DNA from: Synaphobranchus kaupii
Taxonomy: Eukaryota; Chordata; Actinopteri; Anguilliformes; Synaphobranchidae
Reading direction: 5' to 3'
DNA: 64,000 nucleotides
Assembly (NCBI GenBank): GCA_029718625.1
Contig: CM056381.1
Location: forward strand, 52,260,157 to 52,324,156
In this document: positions 12,011-23,028 of the stretch, piece after piece
Layout: each line of letters begins with the position of its first letter
Position numbering within the stretch: position 1 is the stretch's first letter
Position numbers and translations under genes: made by a program
The notes under the pieces: model-generated
Told to the model about the DNA's origin: nothing
What the model saw: the letters and a program-made list of their open reading frames with translations, nothing else
Databases searched by the model: none

Positions 12011-13541
12011 CACTACTCACAAAAAGTTAGGGATATTCGGCTTTCGGGTGAAATTTCAGGATGAACCTAAAATGCACTATAACCTTTACAGGTGAAATTA
12101 ATTTGACCTTCTCTAAACTTTTGAATGCACATGTCCAACTATTCAATGTTTCAGTACTTTTTGCACAACTTGCTGTTCTCTAACAAGGAGCTGAACGGCA
12201 AAATTCACAACAGGTGTTTGATCCATGAATCGACCAATACATTTCCTGGTTCAATTAGAATTGGTATTTAAACAGTCCTCTTCATCATGCTGTTCACATT
12301 TTGACATCATGAGACCAAGACGACACCTAACAATTGATCAACAGTACCTCGCCATTGCGAGGCTTCAAACAGGATGTTCTCAGAGGGAAGTGGCCACTGA
12401 GCTTAGAGTGTCACAGAGTGTCATCAGCAGGTTGCAACAGAGATACAGAGAGACTGGAAGAGTCACAGAAAGGCATAGAAGTGGACGTCCTTTGGCCACA
12501 TCCCACACTGATGACCGCTTCATTGTGAACAGTGCCCTGCGGAACCGGATGATGAATGCCACTCAACTCCAGGCACATTTAAGGGAGGTGAGAGGCACCC
12601 AAGTGTCACGTCAGACCATTCAAAACCGTTTACATCAGCGTGGTCTGCGTGCTAGACGACCTGCAAGGGTACCTGACCACACCACCAGGCACAGGCGTCA
12701 TCGTCTTGCATGGGCCAGGGAGCATTTACGCTGGACGAGGGACCAGTGGGCCTCAGTGCTGTTCTCTGATGAAAGTCGATTCACGTTGAGCAGAAATGAT
12801 GGCCGCCAACGATGTTGGAGACGTCAAGGAGAGCGCTGTGCATCAGCCACTGTTGTCACCAGACGACCCTTTGGTGGTGGCGGTGTTACAGTGTGGGCAG
12901 GTGTGTCTAGTCAATACAGAACTGCCCTACACTTTGTGAATGGTACAGTGACAAGCCCATACTACCTGAATAACATCATTAATCCAGTCATTGTGCCCCT
13001 GCATGAACAACACAGGCCTAATTTCATCTTCATGGACGACAATGCTCCAGCTCATCGAGGTCGCATCATTAGGGAAAGGCTGCTGGAGACTGGGGTACCT
13101 CAAATGGAGTGGCCTGCACTTTCTCCAGACCTGAATCCCATAGAAAACCTATGGGATCAGCTGACTCACCGTGTAGAGGCTCGTAACTCTGTACCCCAGA
13201 ACCTCAATGACCTGAGGGCCGCCCTTCAAGAAGAGTGGGATGCCATGCCTCAGCAGACAATAAGTAGACTTGTGAACAGCATGAGACGTCGTTGTCAAGC
13301 TGTAATTGATGCTCAAGGGCACATGACAAGTTATTGAGACATTGACATTTTTGTTGTGGTATACCCACCACTGTTGTTGGCTTTTGTTTCAATAAATTGT
13401 TTGAGATGAGGAAATCACCATTGCATACTTCTACTTAAATGCCCTACTTTCATGGTACGTATAATATCACTGTAGCGTGAACTTACATTTTCCATAAATT
13501 TCACCCGAAAGCCGAATATCCCTAACTTTTTGTGAGTAGTG
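12011..13541 (+). mobile_element. Tc1-like transposon, apparently complete
   Basis: The left end begins CACTACTCACAAAAAGTTAG and the right end is its reverse complement; the two match exactly for about 46 bp. TA flanks both ends (12009-12010 and 13542-13543), the Tc1/mariner target duplication. The 1531-bp element holds one uninterrupted transposase gene and an AATAAA signal at 13391. Intact ends plus an open transposase make it a candidate for recent or current activity. The ends recall a zebrafish Tc1 lineage, but I cannot name the family with confidence. Confidence 0.92.
12309..13337 (+). CDS. Tc1-like DD34E transposase
   Basis: This 342-aa protein has the usual length for Tc1 transposases. 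Residues ~5-50 form a paired-like helix-turn-helix ([18 protein letters not shown]) that would bind the terminal repeats; a basic stretch with SGRP follows. The catalytic DDE triad is present: D in LFSDESRF, D in MDDNAPAHR, and E in [11 protein letters not shown] exactly 34 residues later. It would cut and paste the element at TA sites. The ATG at 12309 is preferred over the upstream in-frame ATG at 12225 because family similarity begins at MRPRRHLTI. No stop or frameshift is seen. An AATAAA lies 54 nt after the stop. Confidence 0.92.
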   Translation: MRPRRHLTIDQQYLAIARLQTGCSQREVATELRVSQSVISRLQQRYRETGRVTERHRSGRPLATSHTDDRFIVNSALRNRMMNATQLQAHLREVRGTQVSRQTIQNRLHQRGLRARRPARVPDHTTRHRRHRLAWAREHLRWTRDQWASVLFSDESRFTLSRNDGRQRCWRRQGERCASATVVTRRPFGGGGVTVWAGVSSQYRTALHFVNGTVTSPYYLNNIINPVIVPLHEQHRPNFIFMDDNAPAHRGRIIRERLLETGVPQMEWPALSPDLNPIENLWDQLTHRVEARNSVPQNLNDLRAALQEEWDAMPQQTISRLVNSMRRRCQAVIDAQGHMTSY

Positions 13542-13648
13542 TATATTTTACAGGCTTTGTTGCAGATGTAACTTATTTGTTGTCCTGTTAGTTACATATG
13601 CAACAAAATGGTAATGTTACTTTAACCTCCATTACTCCATTACCTACG

Positions 13649-14481
13649 CAAGGGCGTAGGTTTCATTTAAACTTTGGGGGGGACATAGGACTTTTGCTGC
13701 TAACCCCCCCTATCTTTGCTCAGAGTGTAGATGCACATTAAACTGGCCTATTGTAAAACTAGCAATAATGACGATTCAAAATGTCTCCTCTCTAAAATCA
13801 ATCTAAACAAAATGATCAGACAACACAAACATACTTTTTTTTGTCTTTTTTTTTTTGTCCACTGAATAGCATCTTTACATATAATGAATGAACTAATTTA
13901 ATATATTATTAAAGAAAAAAAAAAACGGTATAATTTTCAAAATCAGTATTAAACAACAAAAAAAGTGGTACGTTGCACGTTGGTATTTTGTCTCAACCTG
14001 GGCATCTCAAGCCTCACACTGACATACTTGTCTCTCCCTCCTCTGGCTCCTCTCTAGGTCTATAGTTTCCTCTGCTGCCTCACATGATTATATCAGAACA
14101 GTGCATTAATTCCCTAATAAAATGTCTTAATTTTTGTTAGAAATTAACATAGTAAACACTAAGATAATTAAACTTTAAAGCTTAATAATACACAATTAAA
14201 CTATAATGGACAATGCAATGATATTATGCCATTCAATTACCTCTACAAATATGTGGGAAGAGGGAAGTTTGGGATATTTGCGCTAGGTGCGTATGCCAAT
14301 GACATAAGAGAGTAGCCAATCACAGCATGTCCTGTCACGTCATACTGTCAGCTTTCAAATACGTGTCGGCTAACATTAGAGTGAGAAAACTATATTATTT
14401 AAAGCACAAATCATTGAGGGTGACAATTAACCCACCTTACAACATTGAGGGGGACTGTCCATATACAAATCTACGCCCATG
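13649..14481. mobile_element. hAT-like MITE with CAAGGGCGTAG ends
   Basis: The left end reads CAAGGGCGTAGGTTT and the right end, reversed, CATGGGCGTAGATTT, a 13/15 inverted match. The G-run after the left end (ttggggggg) also fits a common fish hAT repeat family. I could not confirm an 8-bp target duplication, and no coding sequence is present. Confidence 0.5.
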
Positions 14482-15329
14482 CTTCTGGGACATGTTTATG
14501 TAAGGGTTCAATTAGAAAACTACATTTTTGTTTCAAGTTTTTGAACACTTAATTTTGGGGTATGCATGCTGGCACACTTTTACTTGCAGTATCATATTTA
14601 TGCTCATATATATTATATTAACTTTTGTTTGCTATTAGTTTTGGAATTGGCCTAATCAAGACCAGTAGCTTAAAATCAACTATCAGCCTAAGTTACTAGT
14701 TAGATCATGGCTAACCCTAGTCTGCAGTAAGTAGCTATAATTTCTTACACCTTTACGATAGCAAACAGGCTATCTGCAAATTGTGGTAATCTTTTGAGTA
14801 ACGTTAACAGATTGATAATAACAATTGTTTGTTTTGAGTTCAAGTACGAAAATCTAACTGAGTTAATGGATTTCAAATGACTAAATGTTAACTTGCTGAA
14901 CACTGACAGCTGTACTAGTTACCCCACATTAGCTAAACGCTCGTATACTGTAACTTACGACAGGGCAATGTATATGTGTGGCGTGTATTACTAGCACAGA
15001 TGTAAACATAATGTTAGGCTAAATTGGGAACCGATCTCTCTTATCTGATTAACTGTCTGTTATGGAGCCAAATTGCCAATATGCATCTACACAGCAACTC
15101 AACTTTCGTGAAAGTTGTTCAGGAAACCTAAACCCGATGATAAAACTTACTTCAATATGGTGCTTTCGCCGCAGGTCTGCCATAGTTGTGTCAGTCGCTC
15201 ATGTGACTCGTGACCTGTGGAAATATTCTCTCTTCCAAATCCTCGATTTGAAAAAGGCGCCGCCAGATGTCAAAATAAATGCTTCTTTCAACAAGAGGTG
15301 AAATGAGATGTCAATCAGCATCAAACTGC
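14482..15329. other. Unassigned region
   Basis: I recognise nothing specific here. The 15062-15301 open frame (79 aa) has no domain. Part of this stretch may be the interior of the hAT-like element whose right end is at 15330-15429. Confidence 0.4.
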
Positions 15330-15429
15330 CAGTGATAGCTAATAAAATTTTAGGGTGGCACCCAGGGTGGCCAATAATATATCAGGGGTGTCCAGTGCCA
15401 CCCCGGACACCCCTCTGGCTCCGCCACTG
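15330..15429 (-). mobile_element. Terminal fragment of a hAT-like element
   Basis: Read on the minus strand it starts CAGTGGCGGAGCCAGAGGGG and continues with paired 'ggtgtcc/ggacacc' and 'gccaccctgggtgcc' segments. This is the end structure of a common teleost hAT-type repeat. It abuts LINE sequence on its right, so it interrupts the LINE. The other end was not located. Confidence 0.5.
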
Positions 15430-15532
15430 CCGGTAAGGTATAGGATTTCACAACTGAAAATCTAAATAACCCACGGAAATTTTGGCAGACAATCAAATCT
15501 TTATCCCCAAATAGCACATCTGGGGCCCTATC

Positions 15533-17391
15533 TTGGCGATCTTGGCGCTTTGTCTAAGCGCATGGCGCTAAGTCCATTTAGGGCGTGTCCAAGTCCACTT
15601 TTGCTATTTTAACGGCGTGTTTTTTGGGCGCTAAGCACAGCGCAAGGTGCAACTGGGCTGAACCTAGTCTCTTCATTAATTATAGGTGTGCCTTGGGCGT
15701 GACATGCAATAAACCAATCAAAATGTTATATCCCATTCCCTTTAAAAGCCTGCTTTTCCACCTTGGCGGATTGCATATGATGGCGAAGCAGACATGCTCG
15801 TGCGTGTTTACTGCGATCATGGAATAGGCTATATGGATCAATAGTAGCCTATGATCAATATTATTCGGGCGAACCATTATGAGTTCACGGTAATTCCTGA
15901 CAGTGCTGTTTACAAAATATATGCGGTTAAATTTCGTTAAAAGCACCTGCAACAGCTGAGAATAAGCGACCAATTGCTTCCGTCTCACCTTAGAAAACGC
16001 CAAATTAGCCTGCTTGTTTAACAAATTTCGTTTGATTATGCAATGAACTCATGTTCAAGCTTCATCCGAAGTTCATTAGGCTACCTGCATTCTAATTTTG
16101 ATGAATAACATAAATAACGTTATTTTGCCTTAATGATGACACTAAATACAATAAATCTGTCAGGTTGGCAACCCATAGGTTCAGCATATTTTCCCTTATT
16201 TTATAATGTCCTGCTTATGGAAATGCGACCAACCTATTTTACTGGTAGCGTAATGCTTTAAAACGATCCACTTTCCCAGGAAGACCGTGAAAAGTGCGAT
16301 TTACAGCAGAGGAAACTCCTGCTCCTGTAAAGCGCACATGCAGATAATGGCATTAAAATTAATTGTAAATTAATTTTGTAACGTGCTGCAAATTTCGTTT
16401 CTAATTAGCCGCTTAGTTCTCTTTAAAATCTTTTGTTCAGTTATGGAATAACAGGTGAAATCAGCGGGGTTTTAATAAGCCGAGGGTACATGATGACATT
16501 TATCTCCGTTTAGGCTATCAAAAAAACCTTATGTATGCACAGCGAATCCGCTGTAGCCTAGGCCATTTGAAAAACAATAAAAGCAATATTCACTGGACAA
16601 GGTTTTGAACTTTTTTCAGTCACAAACCATTCTATTTACTTACAGGCTGTATTCCTAGATAAACAGAGCTGTATTGTAATGACGTCTGAAGCGCATTTTC
16701 AGAACTCAAAAGTCCGTCTATTGCAGTGCGCGAGTTTTCTATTGAATGACAATTCACGCATTAGGTGTAAATGACAATTCGCGCATTAGGCTTGATATAG
16801 GTGTTATCAGTTCCTTTTTAATGGATAGCCATTGTCCCGTACCATCGCACATCGCCTGGATGTTGATGGAGTGGGCTGAGAGCAATGTAATGTGGCATCG
16901 TTTCCCTTCGCCGAGGGAAAGGTATGTGGACCTATGGAACCTTTTATTATTATGCATTTTTGATACAGCCTACACAATAATAATATTTCACATTGTGATC
17001 TAGATATTTTAGTCATGCTTGTGCGCGCCACTGTGTGTAACAGACAGGAGGGTACGCGCGTTGTGCACACGCCTATGTAGACGCACTTATATGCGCCGTT
17101 AAAATAACATGTAAACAACTGCGACATGACTTTAGACCAGGTTTGTGGTGGTTCTAGCGCAAGCGCTTTCTGCTGGCTCAAGATAGCAATACGCCAAAAA
17201 GAATCCTGGCCACTCCTCATCTTAAGACCAACACGCCCAGTTCACTTGTAATGGGCGCAAGAATCAAGAATACATGCTACTTAAAGGACGTAAGCGTTAG
17301 GCGTTATTATGAACCTAGCGCCGGGTGTAAGATAGCAAAGACACTTGCGTTTGGGTTAGCGCCGCTTTGCGCCGGGTGTAAGATAGGGCCC
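15533..17391. mobile_element. Harbinger-like element inserted in the LINE
   Basis: The ends are GGGCCCTATCTT (left) and AAGATAGGGCCC (right), an exact inverted repeat. CTG flanks both sides (15530-15532 and 17392-17394), a 3-bp target duplication. It is 1859 bp long with no recognisable transposase; the longest frames (for example 15680-16024 and 16807-17220, minus) show no domain. The ends resemble GGGCTCTATTTT of the neighbouring family, so the two are related. Another copy begins at 63960. Confidence 0.75.
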
Positions 17392-17474
17392 CTGGTCTCC
17401 CACCTTGCATTGTATCTGGTTTATCTACTGTGTATGAGAAAGTTGAGATGCTAAATTGTTTTAACAAACACTTT

Positions 17475-18436
17475 GGGCTCTATTTTCAAACCAGCGCAAG
17501 GGGACGGTATAGTCAAACGCAAGCTTGTTGACAGCATCAACGACTTAAAACTGGCGCTATGGCGTTTCTCAGCAATACCGCTAGGATCAACAAATTCTCA
17601 ACATAACATCCTTTCGCTTGCGCTGCAGTGGGATGGGTGGCGCTGTCTGGGGCGTGTTCTAAAATCCTTTCGGCTCAGTGACAATTTGAAACAACGAAAA
17701 CCCATTGCGTTATGATCAACTGGAACCACCTCTTAGCGGCAACGCAATAGACTGTGGCAATTTGGCAACTTATTCGTCATGTAGTTCTATGTAGTGTCTA
17801 TAGGTGATGCCAACATTACACTTCCATTTAATTAACAAATAGCCTATAATTATTATTAATTAATTTTAATTTAAACTACTAGAATAAAACAGGACAGCTT
17901 ACAAGAAACTTGCGATCATGTAGGCCTATAATATATAAATTACACATTGACACAGTTGAATCATAAGCCTACCATTTGAATCATAAGTATGCCTACATCA
18001 CCTAATGTAGGCTAATTAATGCATTCGCCACCTCCTCCCGTGCCTTCCGAACTTCTGGGAGACGAGGTGGTGTGGATTGTGATCCATAAATTACCACAGT
18101 CCTAGCCTGTACTTCTGTTGCAAGTATGTCTGATTCCTGTGCGGAAAATCGCTCTCGTTGACGGTCCAGTGCGTTTGGGTTGCTCATTATGAAATTGCAT
18201 GGAGCGATTGCGTTCCAACTGGCTTTTTTTTAAAGCATGAGAACAACAATTTGATTGGCTACCATAGAGACACACCTTGGACATTTAAACCCAGCCTTTT
18301 AGCAATACCGCCATAAGGTGCGCCAAGATTGCCGTCATGAAATTACCAAATTTCTCACCGACACGCCCTCAGAGCGATACCGCCAAACGATTGCTCTTGC
18401 GTTCACCATTGCGTTTGGTTTATTAAAATAGAGCCC
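17475..18436. mobile_element. PIF/Harbinger-like non-autonomous transposon, copy B
   Basis: The ends GGGCTCTATTTT and AAAATAGAGCCC are flanked by TTT on both sides (17472-17474 and 18437-18439). The interior matches copy A at 10408-11379 almost base for base, with small indels. Removing it joins LINE sequence on either side. Confidence 0.82.
18002..18187 (-). pseudogene. Myb/SANT-like fragment, second copy
   Basis: It carries the same FSAQESDILATEV...LPEVRKAREEVANAL frame as copy A. Upstream of it the two copies are out of phase because of a small indel near 18150, so the N-terminal residues differ. The frame ends at the same stop as in copy A. Confidence 0.5.
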
Positions 18437-18496
18437 TTTGTCTTTTCTGGTTTTCTCTTTGATCCAGTAACAAACACTACTGCTACACAGGTCTCA

Positions 18497-20010
18497 TCTG
18501 AATTTCAGCCTCCATCACATAATGAATTTAATTTTCAGCCCTTTTCTTTTAGTGAAGTGCATAAAGCCCTTAAGAAATTGAATCCTAAAAAACCGGCAGG
18601 GCCTGATAAACTGGATCCCTATTATTTAAAACTTTCTGCTGATTTTATTGCAGAACCTTTGACTCATATTTTTTATTTAACCTTGACTTGTAATAAAATC
18701 CCCAAGATTTGGAAAAGGCTCACGTTCTTCCCCTGTTAAAAGGTGGTGAACCTTCAAACCTCAACAACTATAGGCCAATTTCTAACTTATCAGCTCATGT
18801 CAAGATACTTGAAACTCTGGTAAGTAACCAGCTGAAAGAGTTTTTATATAACAATGCTATTTTATCTTGCGATCAAGCTGGTTTTAGGAAATGTCACAGT
18901 ATAGTCACAGCAGCAACAAAAGTAGTAAATGACATAATTGGGGCTTTAGATAGGAAGCAACATGTTGCTTCCCTTTTTATTGATTTCTCAAAGGTATTTG
19001 ATACTGTGGACCATAATGTAATGAAGCATAGGCTAATTAGTATAGGACTGTCTGACTCTGCTGTTGGTTGGTTCTGTAATTATCTTGCTGACAGGACTCA
19101 GTGTGCTCAGGCTGATGGTTTTTATTCTGATGTTTTTATTCTGTCCACAAGGGGGTTCCACAAGGCTCTGTTCTAGGGCCATTGTTATTTACAATTTATA
19201 TTAATAATCTAGGCAAAGGTGTTCCAAATGCAAACTTTCATTTTTATGCTGATGACACTGTCATTTACTGTTGTGCTACTGCTTTGACAAAGGCTCTGGA
19301 AAATTTGCAAAATGCTTTTAAGGAATTAGAATGCCAACTTCAGCAAATAAAGCTTGTCTTAAACCCGGAGAAAACAAAAATGATGATTTTTACTAAGTCT
19401 AAAATAAAAGCGCCTCTATCTACACATCGCAAGGAATTCCAATCCAGATTGTATCAACTTTTAAATACCTAGGATTTTTACTTGATGACAGCTTGTCTTT
19501 TAAACCATACGTCAAAAGTCTGGTTAAGAAACTAAAAGTGAGGTTGGGTTTCTATTTCAGAAACAAGTCGTGTTTTTCTTTTAATGCAAAAAAGAAATTA
19601 GTCGCTGCCACTTTTTTTACCAGTATTAGATTATGGTGATGTTTTATATATGAATGCCTGTTCCACCTCATTGCACATGTTGGATATTGCTTACCATGGT
19701 GTATTAAGATTTATTACCGGTTACAGATCACTTACCCATCATTGCACTCTATTCTAAAGTAAACTGGCCGTCCTTGACTGCCCGTAGGCTGCTTCATTGG
19801 TACACTTTCATTTATAAAGCAATCATTGGTCAGCTCCCTTTTTACCTCTGTTCATACTTCACTATCACATCAAACCCATCTTACAGCTTGCGATCACAGG
19901 ACTATTTACATGCCTCAGTACCCAGAACCCGCACTGAGTATGGGAAAAGGGCCTTCATATTCTCTGCTCCCTCTGCCTGGAATGAACTTCAAAAAACTCT
20001 GAAACTCTGA
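18497..20010 (+). pseudogene. LINE reverse transcriptase, frameshifted
   Basis: This is the RT of the L2-type LINE. Recognisable pieces in order are KALKKLNPKKPAGPD, LKGGEPSNLNNYRPIS, a FIDFSKVFDTVDH motif (RT motif A), [20 protein letters not shown] (motif B), YADDTVIY with the catalytic DD (motif C), NPEKTKMM, and the C-terminal SYSLRSQD...APSAWNELQ region. Frameshifts separate the pieces near 18720, 19160, 19440 and 19600, and a stop is seen near 19630. The product would have copied LINE RNA at the target site, but it cannot be made from this copy. Confidence 0.85.
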
Positions 20011-20736
20011 AATGACCATATCTGATTTTAAAACTCAGATTACGGACATTTTAAAGAATGAGACGGGAGAATGTCGATGCTTCACTGTATAATGTGGTGT
20101 TATACTGTATTCATTAACCTGACCTCCTATCCCCAGCAACCCCCGGAAAGCTTCACCTCCCCTCCTCTTTCTTACCCTAGCCCCCAGTCTCCCCTAATCC
20201 CATTTAATCTTGTCCGCTCCACCGTAAATGTATCCCCCTATCCCACTTCGCCTTTTATGTTTTTGTGTCTTGTATTTTTTTAAATTTTTTTATTATTATT
20301 ATTTTTTAAATGCTGCCATTTTTTTGGCCAGGTCTTGCTCGAAAAAGAGATCTTTGATCTCAAGTGACTACCTGGTAAAATAAAGGTAAAATAAAAAAAA
20401 TAATAAAATACACTCAGTGCCCTGGTATCCACAGCTATTCGCATAGACAACCGTCTCAGGGAGTGTGAATGAGAGAGAGAGAGCACAGGGGAGACCGCCC
20501 AGCTTGCTTTCTGTCCGCTCCTTTTGCTGCGCCTCTAAGGAGGAGCCTATGCAGATAGATGGAGCTTCCTTTCAGGGCTCCAGACCCCCAAAACCACGTA
20601 CTGAGTGGTGTCATTACTGCAAGCGTCGGGGGCATTCTCTCAGACGGCATTGCTCCTCGGACGTTACTTCCGGTCCGACTGTCCTGGAATCGGGGCTCAG
20701 CTAATGTTGAGGCATTCATCGATTCTGGGGCAGTAG

Positions 20737-21432
20737 TGTAAGGGGGAGTGTAGGGTTCGGAGAACCAAACGCGACTGACAAGGATTTCTAAAAGCGTATC
20801 TAGAGAGATACGCCACAAAACGCGGAAGAAGCCACACCAGGACCGGGATAACACAGGATACAAAAACTTCCCTAGCACAAGGCAAAACAAAGCAACCTCC
20901 AAAACCTCAATAAACAGCGAGAATAACTAACAAAAGAACCTCATGCACTAAATAATTAGGCGTAACAAGAGGTAGTGAAACAAAACAAAAGAAACACCCT
21001 GTATAAACGGGCGATAGAATGAAAATGAAACTAGAACCTGTTACCTACAACTCTAGGTGAAAACGAGCTGAACAAAAAGGTAACTGGCAGAAGAGTACAA
21101 AGGATAAAGAAAGAAAGGAAAGAAAAAGACTAAAATAAATCTTTCTCCTAACTCTAAACCAGGACTTCCTATTCGTACAAACCAGAAATGCAGCGACCAA
21201 ATCTTATACCTTACCGACTTTGTCAATATAGCAAAGACAATATCAAAGTGCGGAAACGCGGAAGTCCTGAGGTATTTATAGACGACAGGAAACGCAAAAC
21301 CGGTGCAGAGAATAATTGTCGGGCAAGATACGAATACCGGAACGGAGGCGGAAAAAATCCGATAGAGCGTCCCGACAACGCCAAAAAGAAAGACGACCGC
21401 AGAAACAGCAGGGGCTGCAAACACCCATGAGA
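20737..21432 (-). mobile_element. Solo LTR (~0.7 kb) inside the gypsy protease
   Basis: The protease reading breaks after DSGAV and resumes at CFIDAQWARKH. The break is occupied by 696 bp flanked by AGTAG on both sides (20732-20736 and 21433-21437). On the minus strand the insert ends CTCCCCCTTACA, as LTRs do, and begins TCTCATGGG, probably a mutated TGTCATGG. This resembles the start of the LTR at 3872. No internal coding region is present. Confidence 0.65.
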
Positions 21433-21440
21433 AGTAGAAT

Positions 21441-23028
21441 GTTTTATTGACGCCCAGTGGGCCAGGAAGCACTGATTACCCATTCTTCCTCTACAACGTC
21501 CGCGGCTAGTCACAGCACTCGATAGCTGTCCATTAGGCATTGGGACAATTAAACAAACTACGAGTCCTGTTACTATGCACACCTCCTCTGAGGGTCAAAC
21601 TGAGATTATTCAGTTTTTTTTGGTCGATTCCCCCACCTATCCCATAGTGTTAGGGCATTCATGGCTGCTGCAGCATAGCCCTCATATTAAGTGGGGGGAT
21701 GATAAAGCGGTCATTCTCCAGTGGGGTCCTCTTTGTGCTTAATGGCTTAATGGCTCCTTTTATGTCGGGAGGGCACAGATATGGTTCCGAGCCCAGTTCC
21801 AACTCTGACTCGGAGCAATCCAATTCCCCGCCTGATCAGGCGGATTCCACCTTTGAGTCCGATATCGGAGAGGAGAGCTTGGCGTGGGACTCACTGGCCG
21901 ACGATTACTCTCCTTGGGAGGAGGTCTCTTCTCAGAAATTGTCTGATTCTGAGATCAGGTGGTCTCCCGTGCCTGATTTGCCGGCTGAGGAAGTCAGTGT
22001 TAAAGTGGCCGGGATGTTTGAATTCCACTTACCAGCCAATATACCTAGTGAGTACACTGATCTGGCGGAGGTTTTCAGTAAGCAGAGAGCTACGACCTTG
22101 CCACTGCACCGCCCTTACGACTAGGCTATTAATTTATACCCGGGCGCTGTTCCTCCTAGGGGTCACTTGTACTCCTTATCCACCCCTGAGAGTTCTGCTA
22201 TGAAGGAGTATATAAAGGAGGCTTTGGCTAATGGTTTTATTAGGCCGTCTACTTCGCCTGCTGGAGCGGGTTTCTTTTTTGTTAAAAAAAAGAAGGTGGA
22301 CTTAGGCCTTGCATTGACTATCGTGGCCTCAACGCCATCACTATAAAGAACCGGTACCCGTTACCCCTGATGAACTCCACCTTTGAACACCTTCAGGTGG
22401 CAGCTGTTTTTTACAAGCTCAACCTCTGCAATGCCTATAACTTGGTGCGTGTGTGAGGGCGATGAATGGAAGAGAGCTTTCAACACTCATAGCGGACACT
22501 ATGAGTACTGGGTGATGCCGTTCGGGCTCACTAGCGCCCCCTCTGTCTTCCAGGCATTAGTAAATGACGTGCTGCGGGAGATGCTGGAGAGATTTGTTTT
22601 CGTTTACTTGGACGATATTTGAATTTTCTCTCCTGACCGGTCTACTCACATCGGTCATGTCAGGCAGGTTTTGGAGGCTCTCCTAAAGGCAAGGTTGTTT
22701 GTCAAAAGAAATGCTCCTTCCACTCTAACACAGTGTCTTCTTTGGGCTTCATTGTATCAGAGGGCAGGGTTAGTATGGATCCCGATAAGGTCTCAGCTGT
22801 ATTAAACTGGCCTACTCCTCTGTCAGTTAAGCAGATTCAACATTTCTTGGGTTTCGCTCATTTTTACCGGCGATTTATTCGCTAAGAAGACGACTACTGC
22901 CAGTTTTCAGTGGAACCCTAAGCCGGAGGCATCTTTTACTGAGCTCAAAAGAAGGTTCAGTTCGGAGCCCATCCTCATTACTCCCAATCCCTCCCTCCCC
23001 TTTGTCGTAGAGGTTGACGCCTCATTCT
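21441..23028 (+). pseudogene. Gypsy protease-RT fragment
   Basis: After the solo LTR the frame gives FIDAQWARKH, VTALDSCPLG and LGHSWL (protease). An acidic linker follows, then [42 protein letters not shown] and the active site FVYLDDI, followed by [18 protein letters not shown] and [16 protein letters not shown]. Stops are seen near 22122, 22450 and 22621, and there are several frameshifts. This order is typical of Ty3/gypsy pol. It is not functional. Confidence 0.85.

Larger units (their letters stand above)
15430..20405 (+). mobile_element. L2/CR1-type LINE, split by two Harbinger-like insertions
   Basis: LINE sequence appears in three blocks: 15430-15532, 17392-17474 and 18437-20405. 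The first encodes NNPRKFWQTIKSLSPNS, a conserved stretch upstream of the RT core. The second ends in an NCFNKHF-like motif that continues in the third. The third carries the RT core, the C-terminal SYSLRSQD...APSAWN region and a 3' end with an 'aagagatctttgatct' stem and AT-rich tail typical of fish L2 elements. The 5' part is cut by a hAT-like end. The LINE tail runs directly into gypsy gag, so the LINE inserted into a gypsy element. Confidence 0.75.
20406..23028 (+). mobile_element. Ty3/gypsy retroelement remnant (gag to RNase H start)
   Basis: The region begins inside gag (TAIRIDNRLRE), continues with a CCHC zinc knuckle (CHYCKRRGHSLRRHC), an aspartic protease start (FIDSGA), the protease C-terminal LGHSWL, the RT core and a short RNase H start ending near VEVDASF. 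Both ends are missing. The left end is cut by the LINE 3' tail, and the right end stops abruptly near 23028 in unrelated sequence. Confidence 0.8.
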
